The position numbers and the translations under genes are program-made. 64,000 nt of DNA, from the NCBI RefSeq assembly GCF_014644535.1, contig NZ_BMKW01000004.1, forward strand, positions 310,001-374,000, given 5' to 3'. The notes below the pieces were generated by a model, which saw only the letters and a list, made by a program, of their open reading frames with translations, was not told the DNA's origin and did no database searches. The stretch comes from Neoroseomonas lacus (lineage in GTDB: Bacteria; Pseudomonadota; Alphaproteobacteria; Acetobacterales; Acetobacteraceae). This document shows, piece after piece, positions 1-8,725 of the stretch (within the stretch, counting starts at the first letter, position 1; each line of letters begins with the position of its first letter).

Positions 1-328
1 GATTATGGCCGATCAGCAGGACGCTGCGCGCCGTCTCCGGCGACTTCCGCAGCAATTCGAGCAGCCGGGGCCCGGGAGCGAGATAAAGGTCGTCCATCGG
101 CTCGATCAGCGGGCTGTCGGCGAAGGGCGAGATGGCCTCAAGCGTCTGCAGCGTCCGCCGCGCGGAGGACACCAGCACCACATCGGGCGACAGGCCGAGG
201 TCGCGCATGGCCGCCGCCATCGCTGTCGCGGCACGTCGCCCGCGCGCATTGAGCGGGCGGGCATGGTCGGGGAGAGACGGGTCGTCCCAGGACGACTTGG
301 CATGACGCAGGAGGAGGAGCTGACGCAT
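1..328 (-). CDS. sixA: SixA-type phosphohistidine phosphatase (partial, C-terminus outside window)
   Basis: Histidine phosphatase superfamily protein, 109 residues visible. Family members remove phosphate from phosphohistidine in HPt domains or phosphotransferase proteins in the cytoplasm. The N-terminus reads MRQLLLLRHAKSSWDD, containing the catalytic RHxK form of the RHG motif. The second half has SSARRTLQTL, with the conserved Arg, and the last visible residues LLIGHN carry the second catalytic His. SixA proteins are about 160 residues, so roughly 50 are missing beyond base 1. The ATG at 328 follows a GATGAGGA stretch. It is divergent from the SDR at 441, with about 110 bp of shared promoter space between them. 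Confidence 0.85.
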   Translation of the reverse strand, partial: MRQLLLLRHAKSSWDDPSLPDHARPLNARGRRAATAMAAAMRDLGLSPDVVLVSSARRTLQTLEAISPFADSPLIEPMDDLYLAPGPRLLELLRKSPETARSVLLIGHN

Positions 329-440
329 ATCCTCATCATCTTGCCATGGACCGTCGCCCCTGTCGCGGCTGCCGGCATGACATCTCGCGCATCGCCGATA
401 CGTCCCCATCTGCGCGTGGCTTGATGGTGGGGGAAGTTTC

Positions 441-1166
441 ATGGTGGGAACGATGGTGGTGATCGGTGCGACCGGCGCGGTGGGGGCGGCGCTCGCCCGC
501 CGTCGCGCGGCGCAGGGCGACCGGCTGGTCCTCGTGGCGCGCGACGGGCAGCGCCTGGCCGCCCTCGCGGCGGAGCTGCCCGGCAGCCTCGCCGTCGCGG
601 CCGATGCGACCGACCCCGCCGCGCTGCGCGCCGCGCTGGCCGGGGCCGGGCCGGCCATCGACGGCCTCGCTTATTGCGTCGGCTCGATCGCACTGAAGCC
701 GCTGAAGCGCACGACCGAGGCCGATTTCCTCGACGCCTTCCGGTTGAATGCGCTGGGGGCCGCGATCGCCGTGCAAGCGGCGCAGGAGGCGTTGGTCACC
801 GCCGGCGGGGCGGTGGTGCTGTTCTCGACCATCGCGGCGCGGGCCGGCTTTCCGAACCATGCCGCCATCGCCGCCGCCAAGGGGGCGGTGGAGGGGCTGA
901 CCGTTGCCCTCGCGGCCGAACTCGCGCCGGCAGTGCGGGTGAACTGCATCGCCCCCTCCCTGACCCGCAGCGCCATGGCGGCGCCGCTGATCGGCAACTC
1001 GCAAATGGCCGAGGCGATCGCCAGGCAACACCCCATCCCGCGCCTCGGCGAGGGCGCGGATTCCGCCGCGCTGGCGGATTTCCTGCTGTCGGCGGCGGCG
1101 GGCTGGATCACCGGCCAGGTCTTCGCGGTCGATGGCGGGCGGTCCACCGTCCGCACGCGCGGGTGA
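441..1166 (+). CDS. SDR-family protein lacking the catalytic tyrosine
   Basis: A 241-residue short-chain dehydrogenase/reductase fold. The N-terminal GATGAVG glycine-rich loop should bind NAD(P), and a Ser is in the usual catalytic place (VVLFSTIAA). Where the family has YxxxK the sequence reads NHAAIAAAKGAVEG: the Lys is present but the Tyr position is Ile, so ordinary SDR chemistry is doubtful. The C-terminus (WITGQVFAVDGG) is typical. The ATG follows GGGGGAAG. The gene ends 34 bp before the iron-sulfur photolyase and is probably co-transcribed with it, so it may serve that protein in some way, for example in reductant or cofactor handling (inference). Confidence 0.85.
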   Translation: MVGTMVVIGATGAVGAALARRRAAQGDRLVLVARDGQRLAALAAELPGSLAVAADATDPAALRAALAGAGPAIDGLAYCVGSIALKPLKRTTEADFLDAFRLNALGAAIAVQAAQEALVTAGGAVVLFSTIAARAGFPNHAAIAAAKGAVEGLTVALAAELAPAVRVNCIAPSLTRSAMAAPLIGNSQMAEAIARQHPIPRLGEGADSAALADFLLSAAAGWITGQVFAVDGGRSTVRTRG

Positions 1167-1200
1167 CGCGCCGTCACGCGTCGCCGCGGGTGGGGACGCC

Positions 1201-2733
1201 ATGACCGCCGGCTCGATGCGCGTGGTCCTCGGCGACCAATGTGCGCGCGACCTTGCCTCGCTGCGGGACCTCGACCCCGCGCGCGACACGGTGCTGATGA
1301 TGGAGGTGCAGGCGGAATGCACCTATGTGCCCCACCATCCGCAGAAGATCGTGCTGTTCCTCTCGGCGATGCGCCATTTCGCGCGTGCCCTCTCGGCGCG
1401 GGGCGTGCGGGTGGACTACATCCGGCTCGACGACCCGGCGAACACGCAATCCTTCACCGGCGAGGTGCAGCGCGCCGCGCGGCGCCACCGCCCCGTGCGC
1501 ATCGTGGCAACTCATCCGGGCGAATGGCGCGTGTTGCAGGGCATGGAGGGCTGGCAGGACGCCACGGGCGTGCCGGTCGAGATCCGCGAGGACACCCGAT
1601 TCTTCTGTCCGTTGCCGCGCTTCCGCGCCTGGGCGGCAAGGCGCAAGCAATACCGGATGGAGTTCTTCTACCGCGAGATGCGGCGCGAGACCGGGTTGCT
1701 GATGGAAGGCGACGACCCGGTCGGCGGACAATGGAACTACGACGCCGAGAACCGCGCCGCCCTGCCCAAGGGCCTCGTGCCGCCCGCACCGCTGCGTTTC
1801 GCCCCCGACGACATCACCCGCGAGGTCATCGCCCTCGTCGCCGAGCGCTTCGGCGCGCATTTCGGCGATGTGGCGGGTTTCGCCTGGCCGGTCACCGCGA
1901 AGGAGGCGCGCGCCGCGCTCGACGACTTCATTCGCCAACGGCTGCCAAGCTTCGGCGGCTACCAGGACGCCATGGCGGTCGGGCAGCCGACGCTGTTCCA
2001 TGCCCTGATCGCGCCCAGCCTGAACATCGGCCTGCTCGACCCGATGGAAGCCTGTCGCGCGGCGGAGGACGCCTGGCGCGCAGGTCGCGCACCGCTCAAT
2101 GCGGTGGAAGGCTTCGTCCGCCAGATCCTCGGCTGGCGGGAATATGTGCGCGGCCTCTACTGGCACCTCATGCCCGGGTACGCGGCTGAGAACGCGCTCG
2201 GCGCCGACCGCCCGCTCCCTGCTTTCTACTGGGGCGCGGCCACCTCGATGCGCTGCATCGAACAGGCGGTCGCGCAGACCCGCTTCCTCGCCTATGCCCA
2301 CCACATCCAGCGCCTGATGGTGACCGGCAATTTCGCACTGCTCGCCGGCCTCGCCCCGGCCGAGGTGAATGCCTGGTATCTCGCCGTCTACGCCGACGCC
2401 GTCGAATGGGTGGAACTGCCCAACACCCACGGCATGGCGATCCATGCCGATGGCGGCGTCATGGCGTCCAAGCCTTATGCCGCCTCCGGCGCCTACATCA
2501 ACCGCATGTCGGATTACTGCGTCGGCTGCGCGCACGACCCGAAACAGGCGACCGGCCCGCGCGCCTGTCCCTTCAATGCGCTCTATTGGGACTTTATCGC
2601 CCGCCACGCCGAGCGTTTCGCCACCAACCCGCGCATGGCCATGCCGCTGCGCAGCCTGGCGAAGATGGATCCGCGCAAGCGTGCCGCGCTGCGGGCCGAG
2701 GCGGCGCGCTTCCTGGCCACCCTCGACGCCTGA
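1201..2733 (+). CDS. Iron-sulfur bacterial cryptochrome/(6-4) photolyase family protein
   Basis: A 510-residue member of the FeS-BCP clade (the group of Agrobacterium PhrB and Rhodobacter CryB). Known members bind FAD and a [4Fe-4S] cluster; several repair (6-4) photoproducts with light and others act as photoreceptors. The start of the Rossmann domain (MRVVLGDQ) and the conserved EWVELPNTHGMA and GGVMASKPYAASG segments are visible. The cluster Cys lie in DYCVGCAHDP and ACPFNALYW near the C-terminus, plus probably the Cys in EACRAAEDAW. The ATG at 1201 follows GTGGGGAC and avoids overlap with the SDR; a longer reading from 1132 is open but would overlap it. The MRVV codon at 1216 is another option. 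Confidence 0.9.
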   Translation: MTAGSMRVVLGDQCARDLASLRDLDPARDTVLMMEVQAECTYVPHHPQKIVLFLSAMRHFARALSARGVRVDYIRLDDPANTQSFTGEVQRAARRHRPVRIVATHPGEWRVLQGMEGWQDATGVPVEIREDTRFFCPLPRFRAWAARRKQYRMEFFYREMRRETGLLMEGDDPVGGQWNYDAENRAALPKGLVPPAPLRFAPDDITREVIALVAERFGAHFGDVAGFAWPVTAKEARAALDDFIRQRLPSFGGYQDAMAVGQPTLFHALIAPSLNIGLLDPMEACRAAEDAWRAGRAPLNAVEGFVRQILGWREYVRGLYWHLMPGYAAENALGADRPLPAFYWGAATSMRCIEQAVAQTRFLAYAHHIQRLMVTGNFALLAGLAPAEVNAWYLAVYADAVEWVELPNTHGMAIHADGGVMASKPYAASGAYINRMSDYCVGCAHDPKQATGPRACPFNALYWDFIARHAERFATNPRMAMPLRSLAKMDPRKRAALRAEAARFLATLDA

Positions 2734-2781
2734 CCGCCCAGGCGGCATCTTCCGCGCCAGCCGATGCGAGAGGACACGACC

Positions 2782-3552
2782 ATGGCGACCGACACCGAGA
2801 TCGAATGGATGAAGCTCACCTTCGCCGAGTTGAACGCCCGCGCGGCCGAGGATGCGCTGGTCATCGTCCCGGTCGCCTCGCTCGAACAGCACGGCCCGCA
2901 TCTGGCGACCGGCGTGGACATCATCTGCGCCACTGGCGTCGCGCAGCGCGTCGCGCGCCGCATGGCCGGGGCAGGCCATCCGGTGGTGGTGATGCCCTGC
3001 GTCTGGACCGGCCTCGCCGAGCATCACATACCCTTCGGCGGCACCGTTACCCTGGACTACGCGGCCTTCGCCGCGGTGCTGAAGGGCGTGGTGCGCTCGG
3101 CCGCCCGCGCCGGCTTCAAGCGCGTCATGCTGCTCAACGGCCATGGCGGCAATGCCGAGGCGGTTGCCGTGGTCGGCGGCGAATGCCAGAGCGAATTCGG
3201 CGTCGCCGTTGCCGCCGGCACCTATTGGCACCTCGCCGGCGACGCCTTTGCCCCGATCCTCGAACGCCAGTCCAATGTCATGCATGCCTGCGAGGCCGAG
3301 ACCTCGATGGTGATGACGCTGCTGCCCGAAGCCGTGCGCCTGGACCGGCTGCCCGACGCCCACGGCCCGCATTCCACGCGCCCGGAAGGCCAGCCCGCGG
3401 CGATGATCCGCCGCCGCTCCTTCAAGGATGTCACCCCCTCGGGCGTGATTGGCGATGCGCGTTCGGCATCTGCGGCGAAGGGCGAGGCGCTGCTGGAGGC
3501 CGCCGCCGAACGCATCGCCGGCGAACTGGCGAGCCCGCGCCTCTGGAGCTGA
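2782..3552 (+). CDS. Creatininase-family amidohydrolase
   Basis: A 256-residue creatininase superfamily protein. This group includes creatinine amidohydrolase, the riboflavin/F420 enzyme ArfB and MftE, metal-dependent cytoplasmic hydrolases of cyclic amides or formamides. Metal-binding landmarks are visible: SLEQHGPHLATGVD (Glu, His, Asp), LLNGHGGN, and HACEAETSMV with the conserved Glu. The ATG at 2782 is preferred because GAGAGGA lies just upstream; an in-frame ATG at 2764 would put that site inside the gene. It stands 48 bp after the photolyase and its stop abuts the convergent gene at 3553. The true substrate cannot be told from sequence. Confidence 0.88.
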   Translation: MATDTEIEWMKLTFAELNARAAEDALVIVPVASLEQHGPHLATGVDIICATGVAQRVARRMAGAGHPVVVMPCVWTGLAEHHIPFGGTVTLDYAAFAAVLKGVVRSAARAGFKRVMLLNGHGGNAEAVAVVGGECQSEFGVAVAAGTYWHLAGDAFAPILERQSNVMHACEAETSMVMTLLPEAVRLDRLPDAHGPHSTRPEGQPAAMIRRRSFKDVTPSGVIGDARSASAAKGEALLEAAAERIAGELASPRLWS

Positions 3553-4236
3553 TCACGCCACCGGCAGCACCGCCACCACCACCGCGGCGAAGTGGCAGCC
3601 CGCCGCCGCCACGACGCAGAAATGCCAGACCTCGTTCTGGAACGGCATGCGTCGCGTGACATGGAAGGCGATGCCGGCGCTGTAGATCAGGCCGCCGACG
3701 CCCAGCAGCACCAGCGCCCCCGTCGGCACGCGTTCGAGCATCGCCGGCAGCGCACCGAGCAGCGCCCAGCCCAGCGCGAGATAGGCGACGATCGAGGCGC
3801 GCTCGAAGCGGTGCGGCCAGCCGAGCTTCAGCACCATGCCCCCCAATGACCCGGCCCAGACGAAGGCGATCAGCGACCAGCCCCAGCTGCCGCCGATCGC
3901 CACCAGCGCGAAGGGCGTGTAGGTGCCGGCGATCATCAGAAAGATCGCGGCATGGTCGAGCCGCCGCAGCACGGCCCGCGACCGTTCCCCTCGCGCCAGG
4001 TTGTAGGCCAGCGCGAAGCCCAGCATCGCGATCAGCGCGACGCCGTAGAAGGCGAGGGCGGCAATCGGGCCGGCTGGGGCATCCGCCGGCAGGATCAGCG
4101 CGATGACCATGCAACCGATGATCGCCGCGACCAGGCCGGAACCGAGAATGGCGGCATCGACGCGGCGTTCGGCAGCGGTGTCCTGCCGCCCCGCCCGCAC
4201 CGGCAGGGCGAGCCGCAATTTGGTGGGATGTCGCAT
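3553..4236 (-). CDS. Hemolysin III / PAQR-family membrane protein
   Basis: A 227-residue integral membrane protein of the hemolysin III (YqfA, PAQR) family with about seven hydrophobic helices. Family hallmarks are LRRLDHAAIFLMIAGTYTP in the middle and NEVWHFCVVAAAGCHFAAVV near the C-terminus; the latter carries the two His of the putative metal site. The usual His in the first helix is not evident (RRVDAAILGSGL). PAQR proteins are thought to be membrane hydrolases or membrane-homeostasis proteins; the haemolysin name is historical. It converges on the creatininase gene, and about 190 bp separate it from the next minus-strand gene. Confidence 0.88.
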   Translation of the reverse strand: MRHPTKLRLALPVRAGRQDTAAERRVDAAILGSGLVAAIIGCMVIALILPADAPAGPIAALAFYGVALIAMLGFALAYNLARGERSRAVLRRLDHAAIFLMIAGTYTPFALVAIGGSWGWSLIAFVWAGSLGGMVLKLGWPHRFERASIVAYLALGWALLGALPAMLERVPTGALVLLGVGGLIYSAGIAFHVTRRMPFQNEVWHFCVVAAAGCHFAAVVVAVLPVA

Positions 4237-4427
4237 GGCCGCGCGAGCTTACACCAGGCGCAGTCCGGTGGCGCGGCCTATCGCCGCCCAACACGGCAAA
4301 GCGGGCCCGGCCTCGATCACATGGGCGGTGGGTCCGGCGCTGACCGGGTCCCACGGCCTCATCCTCGCCCTCACGGGGAAGGCGAAGGCGGCGGTGCGGC
4401 GATTGTGGTCGGGTGTCATGACGGCCA

Positions 4428-5207
4428 TCAGACGGCGACGAAAAAAGGCGGTCCTTGCGGTGAATCAAGCCCTGCCTCGGCCAGGCTGAAGTCCTGCCAG
4501 GCCAGCGCGCCGCCCTTGCCGGCGCCGGTGTCGAGAAAAATCGCCTGGCCGCCGCGCAGCCCGGTCATCGTCACCGGCCGCCCATCGTGCGACCGGTTGT
4601 CATGCCCGACCAGCACGGTCAGCCAGGACGGGATCCGGTCCACCCAGCCGGTCAGGCGGATCGGGAAGCCATCGGCACCGCGCCGCCCGGTCACCTGGCC
4701 GAAAATGGCGCGGCCGACCAGGCCTTCGGGCCGCGCCTCCCCGGCGTCGGGCGGCGAGGGGTGTTGCAGCATGCCGTCATGGAAAGCCGCATGGACGCAC
4801 AGCAGCCGCCCGAGGCCGAGCCAGGCCGGGGCGCGGCCAATCTCGGCGATGGCCCGCGCCTTCAGCGTCGCCGCGTCCGGCGCCGCCATGATCTGGTCGA
4901 GCGTGCGGCCCAGCCCGTCGCGTTCCATGCGCACCGACTGGCCCATCAACGCGCGGCGCAGCTTGTGGTCATGGTTGCCGAGCACGAACAGTCCGCGGCC
5001 GGCATCGATCACCGCGAACATCGCGCGCAGCACGGCGGCATTGTCCGGCCCGTGATCGGTCAGGTCGCCGAGCTGAATGAGGAACAGCCGCGACGCCTCC
5101 GCCCCGGCCACCGCGGCGGTGAAGCCGCGAATGTCGCCATGCACGTCGCCCACCACCCGCAACCCGGTGAAGCCTGCCGCGCGGAGGCTGTCGGGTGTCG
5201 GGTTCAC
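4428..5207 (-). CDS. Calcineurin-like metallophosphoesterase
   Basis: A 259-residue phosphoesterase of the PPP/ApaH-like group. All metal-site blocks are visible in order: GDVHGD near residue 20, GDLTDHG, GNHDHK, CVHAAFHDG and GHDNRSHDG. These coordinate two metals and catalyse phosphoester hydrolysis, in relatives on phosphoproteins or diadenosine polyphosphates. No signal peptide is seen, so it should be cytoplasmic. The GTG start at 5207 overlaps the photolyase stop in a GTGA, which implies translational coupling. A functional link to the photolyase is not known. The substrate is open. Confidence 0.87.
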   Translation of the reverse strand: MNPTPDSLRAAGFTGLRVVGDVHGDIRGFTAAVAGAEASRLFLIQLGDLTDHGPDNAAVLRAMFAVIDAGRGLFVLGNHDHKLRRALMGQSVRMERDGLGRTLDQIMAAPDAATLKARAIAEIGRAPAWLGLGRLLCVHAAFHDGMLQHPSPPDAGEARPEGLVGRAIFGQVTGRRGADGFPIRLTGWVDRIPSWLTVLVGHDNRSHDGRPVTMTGLRGGQAIFLDTGAGKGGALAWQDFSLAEAGLDSPQGPPFFVAV

Positions 5208-6634
5208 GCCGGCTCGGCACCCTTGATGGCGGCGAAGGCCGCCAGCGCGCGGGCGCGCCCCTCGGCGAGGTCGATGATCGGCGCGGGGTAGTCGCTACCG
5301 ATGCGCAGGCCGGCGCCGCGCAGGATGACCTCGGGCGCCTCATGCGGACGGTGGATGAATTTGGCCGGCAGCCGCGCCAGTTCGGGGCACCAGCGGCGGA
5401 TATAGGCGCCCTCGGCATCGAATTTCTCGCCCTGCAGCACCGGATTGAAGATGCGGAAATAGGGCGCAGCATCCGCCCCACACCCGGCGACCCACTGCCA
5501 GGACGCGGCATTGGCCGCGAGGTCGGCATCGACCAGCGTGTCCCGGAACCAGGCCTCGCCCGACTGCCACGGCTGCAGCAGATGTTTCACCAGAAAGGAG
5601 GCGACGATCATCCGTACCCGATTATGCATCCAACCGCTGCGCCAGAGTTGACGCATTCCGGCATCGACGATCGGGACTCCAGTCCGGCCGCGCTGCCAGG
5701 CGGCCAGCATCGCGGTGTCGTGCCGCCAGGGGAAGGCTTTGTATGCGGGGCGCAGGGGTTCCTCGGGCATCTCGGGCCGGTGCCAGAGGAGGTGGTGGGA
5801 GAATTCCCGCCACAGGATCTCCTTGAGGAAGGTCTCCAGCCCCGCGCCGCCCTGGGCCTTCGCCGCATGCCAGACGGTCCGGGGCGAAACCTCGCCCAGA
5901 TGCAGGTGCGGCGACAGGCCCGAGGTGCCCGCCTCGGCCGCCGGCAGGTTGCGCCGATCGGCATAGGTGGCGAGACCGTCCCGCAGGAACTGCGCCAGCC
6001 GTGCGGTCGCACCCGCTTCGCCGGGCGTCCAATGGGCCGGGAATTCGGCAGCCCAATCAGGCCCTGGCGGGGCCGGCAGCAGGCCGAAGGCCGCTTCCGC
6101 CAGGCCCTCCGGCGCAGCGGGCGCCGGCGTCAGCGCATCGGGGGCGGGCTGGGGCGGCGGCAACCCCTCCAGCCCGGCAAAGACCGCGCGGGAGAAGGGC
6201 GTATAGACCGAGAACGGCGCCCCCGCCCCGGTCCGGACCAGATGCGGTTCATGCAGCAGCGCATTGCGATGCAGCACCAGCCGACGACCGGCCCGCTCCA
6301 GCGCCTCGTGGGTTTCCGCATCGCGGCGGCGGGCGGCAGGTTCGGTCTGCCGGCCGGCATGCACCTCATTGGCACCGATGCGCGCGGCAAGCTCGGGGAT
6401 GACCTGCCGCGGGTCGCCGCGCAGCAGCACCAGCGGCGCGCCGCGCTCGGCCAGCGACCGGCCGAGCGCCACCAGGCTGTGATGCAGCCACCAGCGCCCC
6501 GCCCCGCCCGGCGCGCATGGTCCGTCCTCCAGGACGTAGACCGGCAGCACGGGGCGCTCCTGCACGGCGGCGAGCGCGGAATTGTCGGCCAGGCGCAAAT
6601 CCTGGCGGAACCAGATCAGGGCAGTGTCACGCAT
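5204..6634 (-). CDS. phrB: Deoxyribodipyrimidine photolyase, class I
   Basis: A 476-residue light-dependent CPD photolyase. The N-terminal antenna domain starts TALIWFRQDLRLADNSAL, typical of the class. The FAD domain shows GTSGLSPHLHLGEVSPR, EILWREFSHHLLW, IVDAGMRQLWRSGWMHNR and ASWQWVAGCGADAAPYFRIF with the conserved flavin and substrate contacts. The length matches Escherichia coli PhrB (472). It uses FADH- and blue light to split cyclobutane dimers in DNA. It is the second photolyase-type gene in 6.6 kb and belongs to a different clade from the iron-sulfur one at 1201. Its stop overlaps the start of the phosphoesterase by 4 bp. Confidence 0.95.
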   Translation of the reverse strand: MRDTALIWFRQDLRLADNSALAAVQERPVLPVYVLEDGPCAPGGAGRWWLHHSLVALGRSLAERGAPLVLLRGDPRQVIPELAARIGANEVHAGRQTEPAARRRDAETHEALERAGRRLVLHRNALLHEPHLVRTGAGAPFSVYTPFSRAVFAGLEGLPPPQPAPDALTPAPAAPEGLAEAAFGLLPAPPGPDWAAEFPAHWTPGEAGATARLAQFLRDGLATYADRRNLPAAEAGTSGLSPHLHLGEVSPRTVWHAAKAQGGAGLETFLKEILWREFSHHLLWHRPEMPEEPLRPAYKAFPWRHDTAMLAAWQRGRTGVPIVDAGMRQLWRSGWMHNRVRMIVASFLVKHLLQPWQSGEAWFRDTLVDADLAANAASWQWVAGCGADAAPYFRIFNPVLQGEKFDAEGAYIRRWCPELARLPAKFIHRPHEAPEVILRGAGLRIGSDYPAPIIDLAEGRARALAAFAAIKGAEPA

Positions 6635-6683
6635 TTGTGCCTATGTGGGGGTGGCGCGCCATCGCGTCACCGGGCAGCGCGTG

Positions 6684-7976
6684 TCAGACCCGCTCAGGCC
6701 GTGCCAGGCCAAGCTGGTCGCGCAGCATCGGCCCCGCGTATTCCCGCCGGAACAACCCGCGCGCCTGGAGGATCGGCACCACCAGGTCGACGAAATCGGT
6801 GAAGCCTTCCATGAACCAGGGCGGCATGATGTTGAAGCCATCCGCCGCGCCGCCCTCGAACCAGGCCTGCAGGGTGTCGGCGATGGTCTCGGCCGATCCG
6901 CACAGCACCCAATGTCCGCGCGCGGCGGCGATCAGGTTGTAGACGTCGCGCAGCGACATCCCCTCCCGTCGCGCCTTGTTCAACACGGCGCGGGAGAAGG
7001 AATGATAGGTGTCCGGCAGCGGCAGGTCGGGCACCGGGCCGTCGAGGTCATAGGCCGACATGTCCGTGCCGAAACGGTCCGACAGCAATTGCAGCGCGTT
7101 GCGGGAATCGATGAAACCCTGAAGCGTGGCCAGGCGATCGAAGGCCTCGCGCTCGGTCCGCCCGACCACCGGCATTACGCCGGGCAGCACGGTGACATCC
7201 GCCGCGCGGCGGCCATGGCGCGGCAGCAGCGCCTTCAGCGTGGCGTATTGCGCGCGCGCCTCGTCGAAATCCTGCACGACGGAGAACACCACATCGGCCG
7301 TTCGCGCTGCGAGGTCGAGCCCCGGCGCCGACCCACCCGCCTGCAACACCACCGGCCGCCCCTGCGGTGAGCGCCCGATGTTCAACGGCCCCTGCACCGC
7401 GAAATGCGGCCCCGCATGATCCAGCCGCCGCAGCCGTGCCGGATCGACATAGACGCCGGTCGCGCGGTCCGCGACGATCGCGTCATCCGCCCAGCAATCC
7501 CACAAGCCGCGCACCACATCGACGAATTCGCCGGCGATCGCATAACGCTCCGCGTGGTTCGGATGCAGCTTGCCGAAATTCGGCGCCGCCTGCGGGCTGG
7601 CCCCGGTCACCGCATTCCACGCCGCCCGCCCGCCGCTGATATGATCCAGCGAGGCGAAGGCGCGCGCCACGGTGAAGGGGTCGCTGTAGGTCGTCGCGAC
7701 CGTCGCCCCCAAGCCGATATGCGTCGTGCTGCCCGCCAGTGCGGCGAGCATCGTCAGCGGTTCCAGACGCACCGTGTAGGAGGGATGCGCGCCCGGATCG
7801 GCGTAGAGATTGTCCCCCATGAAGATCATGTCGAAGCGGCCGCGCTCGGCCTCCCGCGCAATCGCACGGATCGCCGCCATGTCCTGGAAACTGTCCACCG
7901 CCCCCGGATAGCGCCAGCCCGCCACATGGCTGCCGGTGCCGAGAATGAACAGGCCGAGATGCATCTGTCGCGCCAT
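6684..7976 (-). CDS. LLM-class flavin-dependent monooxygenase (NtaA/SnaA/DszA type)
   Basis: A 430-residue bacterial luciferase-like monooxygenase of the NtaA/SnaA/SoxA branch. These FMNH2-dependent enzymes attack C-N or C-S bonds in nitrilotriacetate, dibenzothiophene sulfone and similar compounds, with a separate flavin reductase. Landmarks are FDMIFMGDNLY near the N-terminus, THIGLGATVATTYSDPFTVA, SGGRAAWNAVTGASP and QAGGSAPG. A much longer reading extends upstream in frame but lacks family sequence, so the ATG at 7976 (MARQMHLGLF) is taken. It lies 5 bp after the second ABC permease, at the end of that operon, so its substrate is probably what the ABC importer brings in. No flavin reductase is adjacent. 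Confidence 0.9.
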   Translation of the reverse strand: MARQMHLGLFILGTGSHVAGWRYPGAVDSFQDMAAIRAIAREAERGRFDMIFMGDNLYADPGAHPSYTVRLEPLTMLAALAGSTTHIGLGATVATTYSDPFTVARAFASLDHISGGRAAWNAVTGASPQAAPNFGKLHPNHAERYAIAGEFVDVVRGLWDCWADDAIVADRATGVYVDPARLRRLDHAGPHFAVQGPLNIGRSPQGRPVVLQAGGSAPGLDLAARTADVVFSVVQDFDEARAQYATLKALLPRHGRRAADVTVLPGVMPVVGRTEREAFDRLATLQGFIDSRNALQLLSDRFGTDMSAYDLDGPVPDLPLPDTYHSFSRAVLNKARREGMSLRDVYNLIAAARGHWVLCGSAETIADTLQAWFEGGAADGFNIMPPWFMEGFTDFVDLVVPILQARGLFRREYAGPMLRDQLGLARPERV

Positions 7977-7981
7977 GTCGC

Positions 7982-8725
7982 TCACCGCCAGAAGATCACG
8001 CGTCGTTCGATCGCGCCAACCAGCCCGAAGAAGGCGAGGCTGATCGCCGAGGCCACCAGAATCGCCGACCACACCTGCACGAAGTCGATCAGCGTCACCG
8101 ACTGGTAGATCACCCAGCCGAGCCCGCCATAGGCGCCGAGCATCTCCGTCACGATCGCCACGATCAGGCTGCGCACGGTCGCGACGCGCATCCCCGCCGC
8201 GATCAGCGGCAATGCGGCCGGCAGGCGCAGCCGCCAGAACACGCCGGCCGGCCCGGCACCGAAGCTGCGCATCAGGTCCACGCTGCGCCGGTCCACCCGG
8301 TCGAACCCTGCCAGCGCGCTGAGGAACACCGTGAAACCCACTGCCAGCGCGACCATGGCGATCTTCGATCCCATGCCGACGCCGAGCCACAGCAGCACCA
8401 GCGGCGACCAGGCCACCACGGGGACCGAATTGATCGCCATGGCGGTGGGCAGCACGGGACCACGCAGCAGCGGTGCGACCACCAGCAGCCCGGCGAGCCC
8501 GATGCCCACGATGGTGCCGATCGCGTAGCCGGCCAAGGCTTCCTGCGCCGTGATCCAGCCGGCGGCGGCGAGCACGGCGCGGTGCTGCCAGGCCGCGGCC
8601 AGGATGTCGCTGACTGCCGGCAGCGTATAGGCGGGCAGCGAGAAGCCCCGCGCCACGGCCTCCCACACGGTCAGCAGCAGCACGCCGCCGAGGATGCCGC
8701 GCAGGGTGCCGCGATGGCGCGTCAC
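7982..8725 (-). CDS. ABC importer permease (SsuC/TauC/ThiX type), second copy
   Basis: A 247-residue BPD-type permease with about six membrane helices. The coupling region is seen around LMRSFGAGPAGVFWRLRLPAALPLI, matching the EAA-loop consensus. The GTG start at 8725 overlaps the previous permease stop in a GTGA. It pairs with the permease at 8722-9465 to form the membrane channel of the importer whose binding protein is at 9462 and ATPase at 11229. A longer upstream reading in this frame is a shadow of the first permease. Confidence 0.87.
   Translation of the reverse strand: MTRHRGTLRGILGGVLLLTVWEAVARGFSLPAYTLPAVSDILAAAWQHRAVLAAAGWITAQEALAGYAIGTIVGIGLAGLLVVAPLLRGPVLPTAMAINSVPVVAWSPLVLLWLGVGMGSKIAMVALAVGFTVFLSALAGFDRVDRRSVDLMRSFGAGPAGVFWRLRLPAALPLIAAGMRVATVRSLIVAIVTEMLGAYGGLGWVIYQSVTLIDFVQVWSAILVASAISLAFFGLVGAIERRVIFWR

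Noticed and set aside
1174-3372. Very long minus-strand open frame of 732 codons
   Set aside because: It is the antisense of the photolyase and amidase genes; long antisense frames are expected in GC-rich coding DNA and its translation is His/Gly/Arg-rich without domains.
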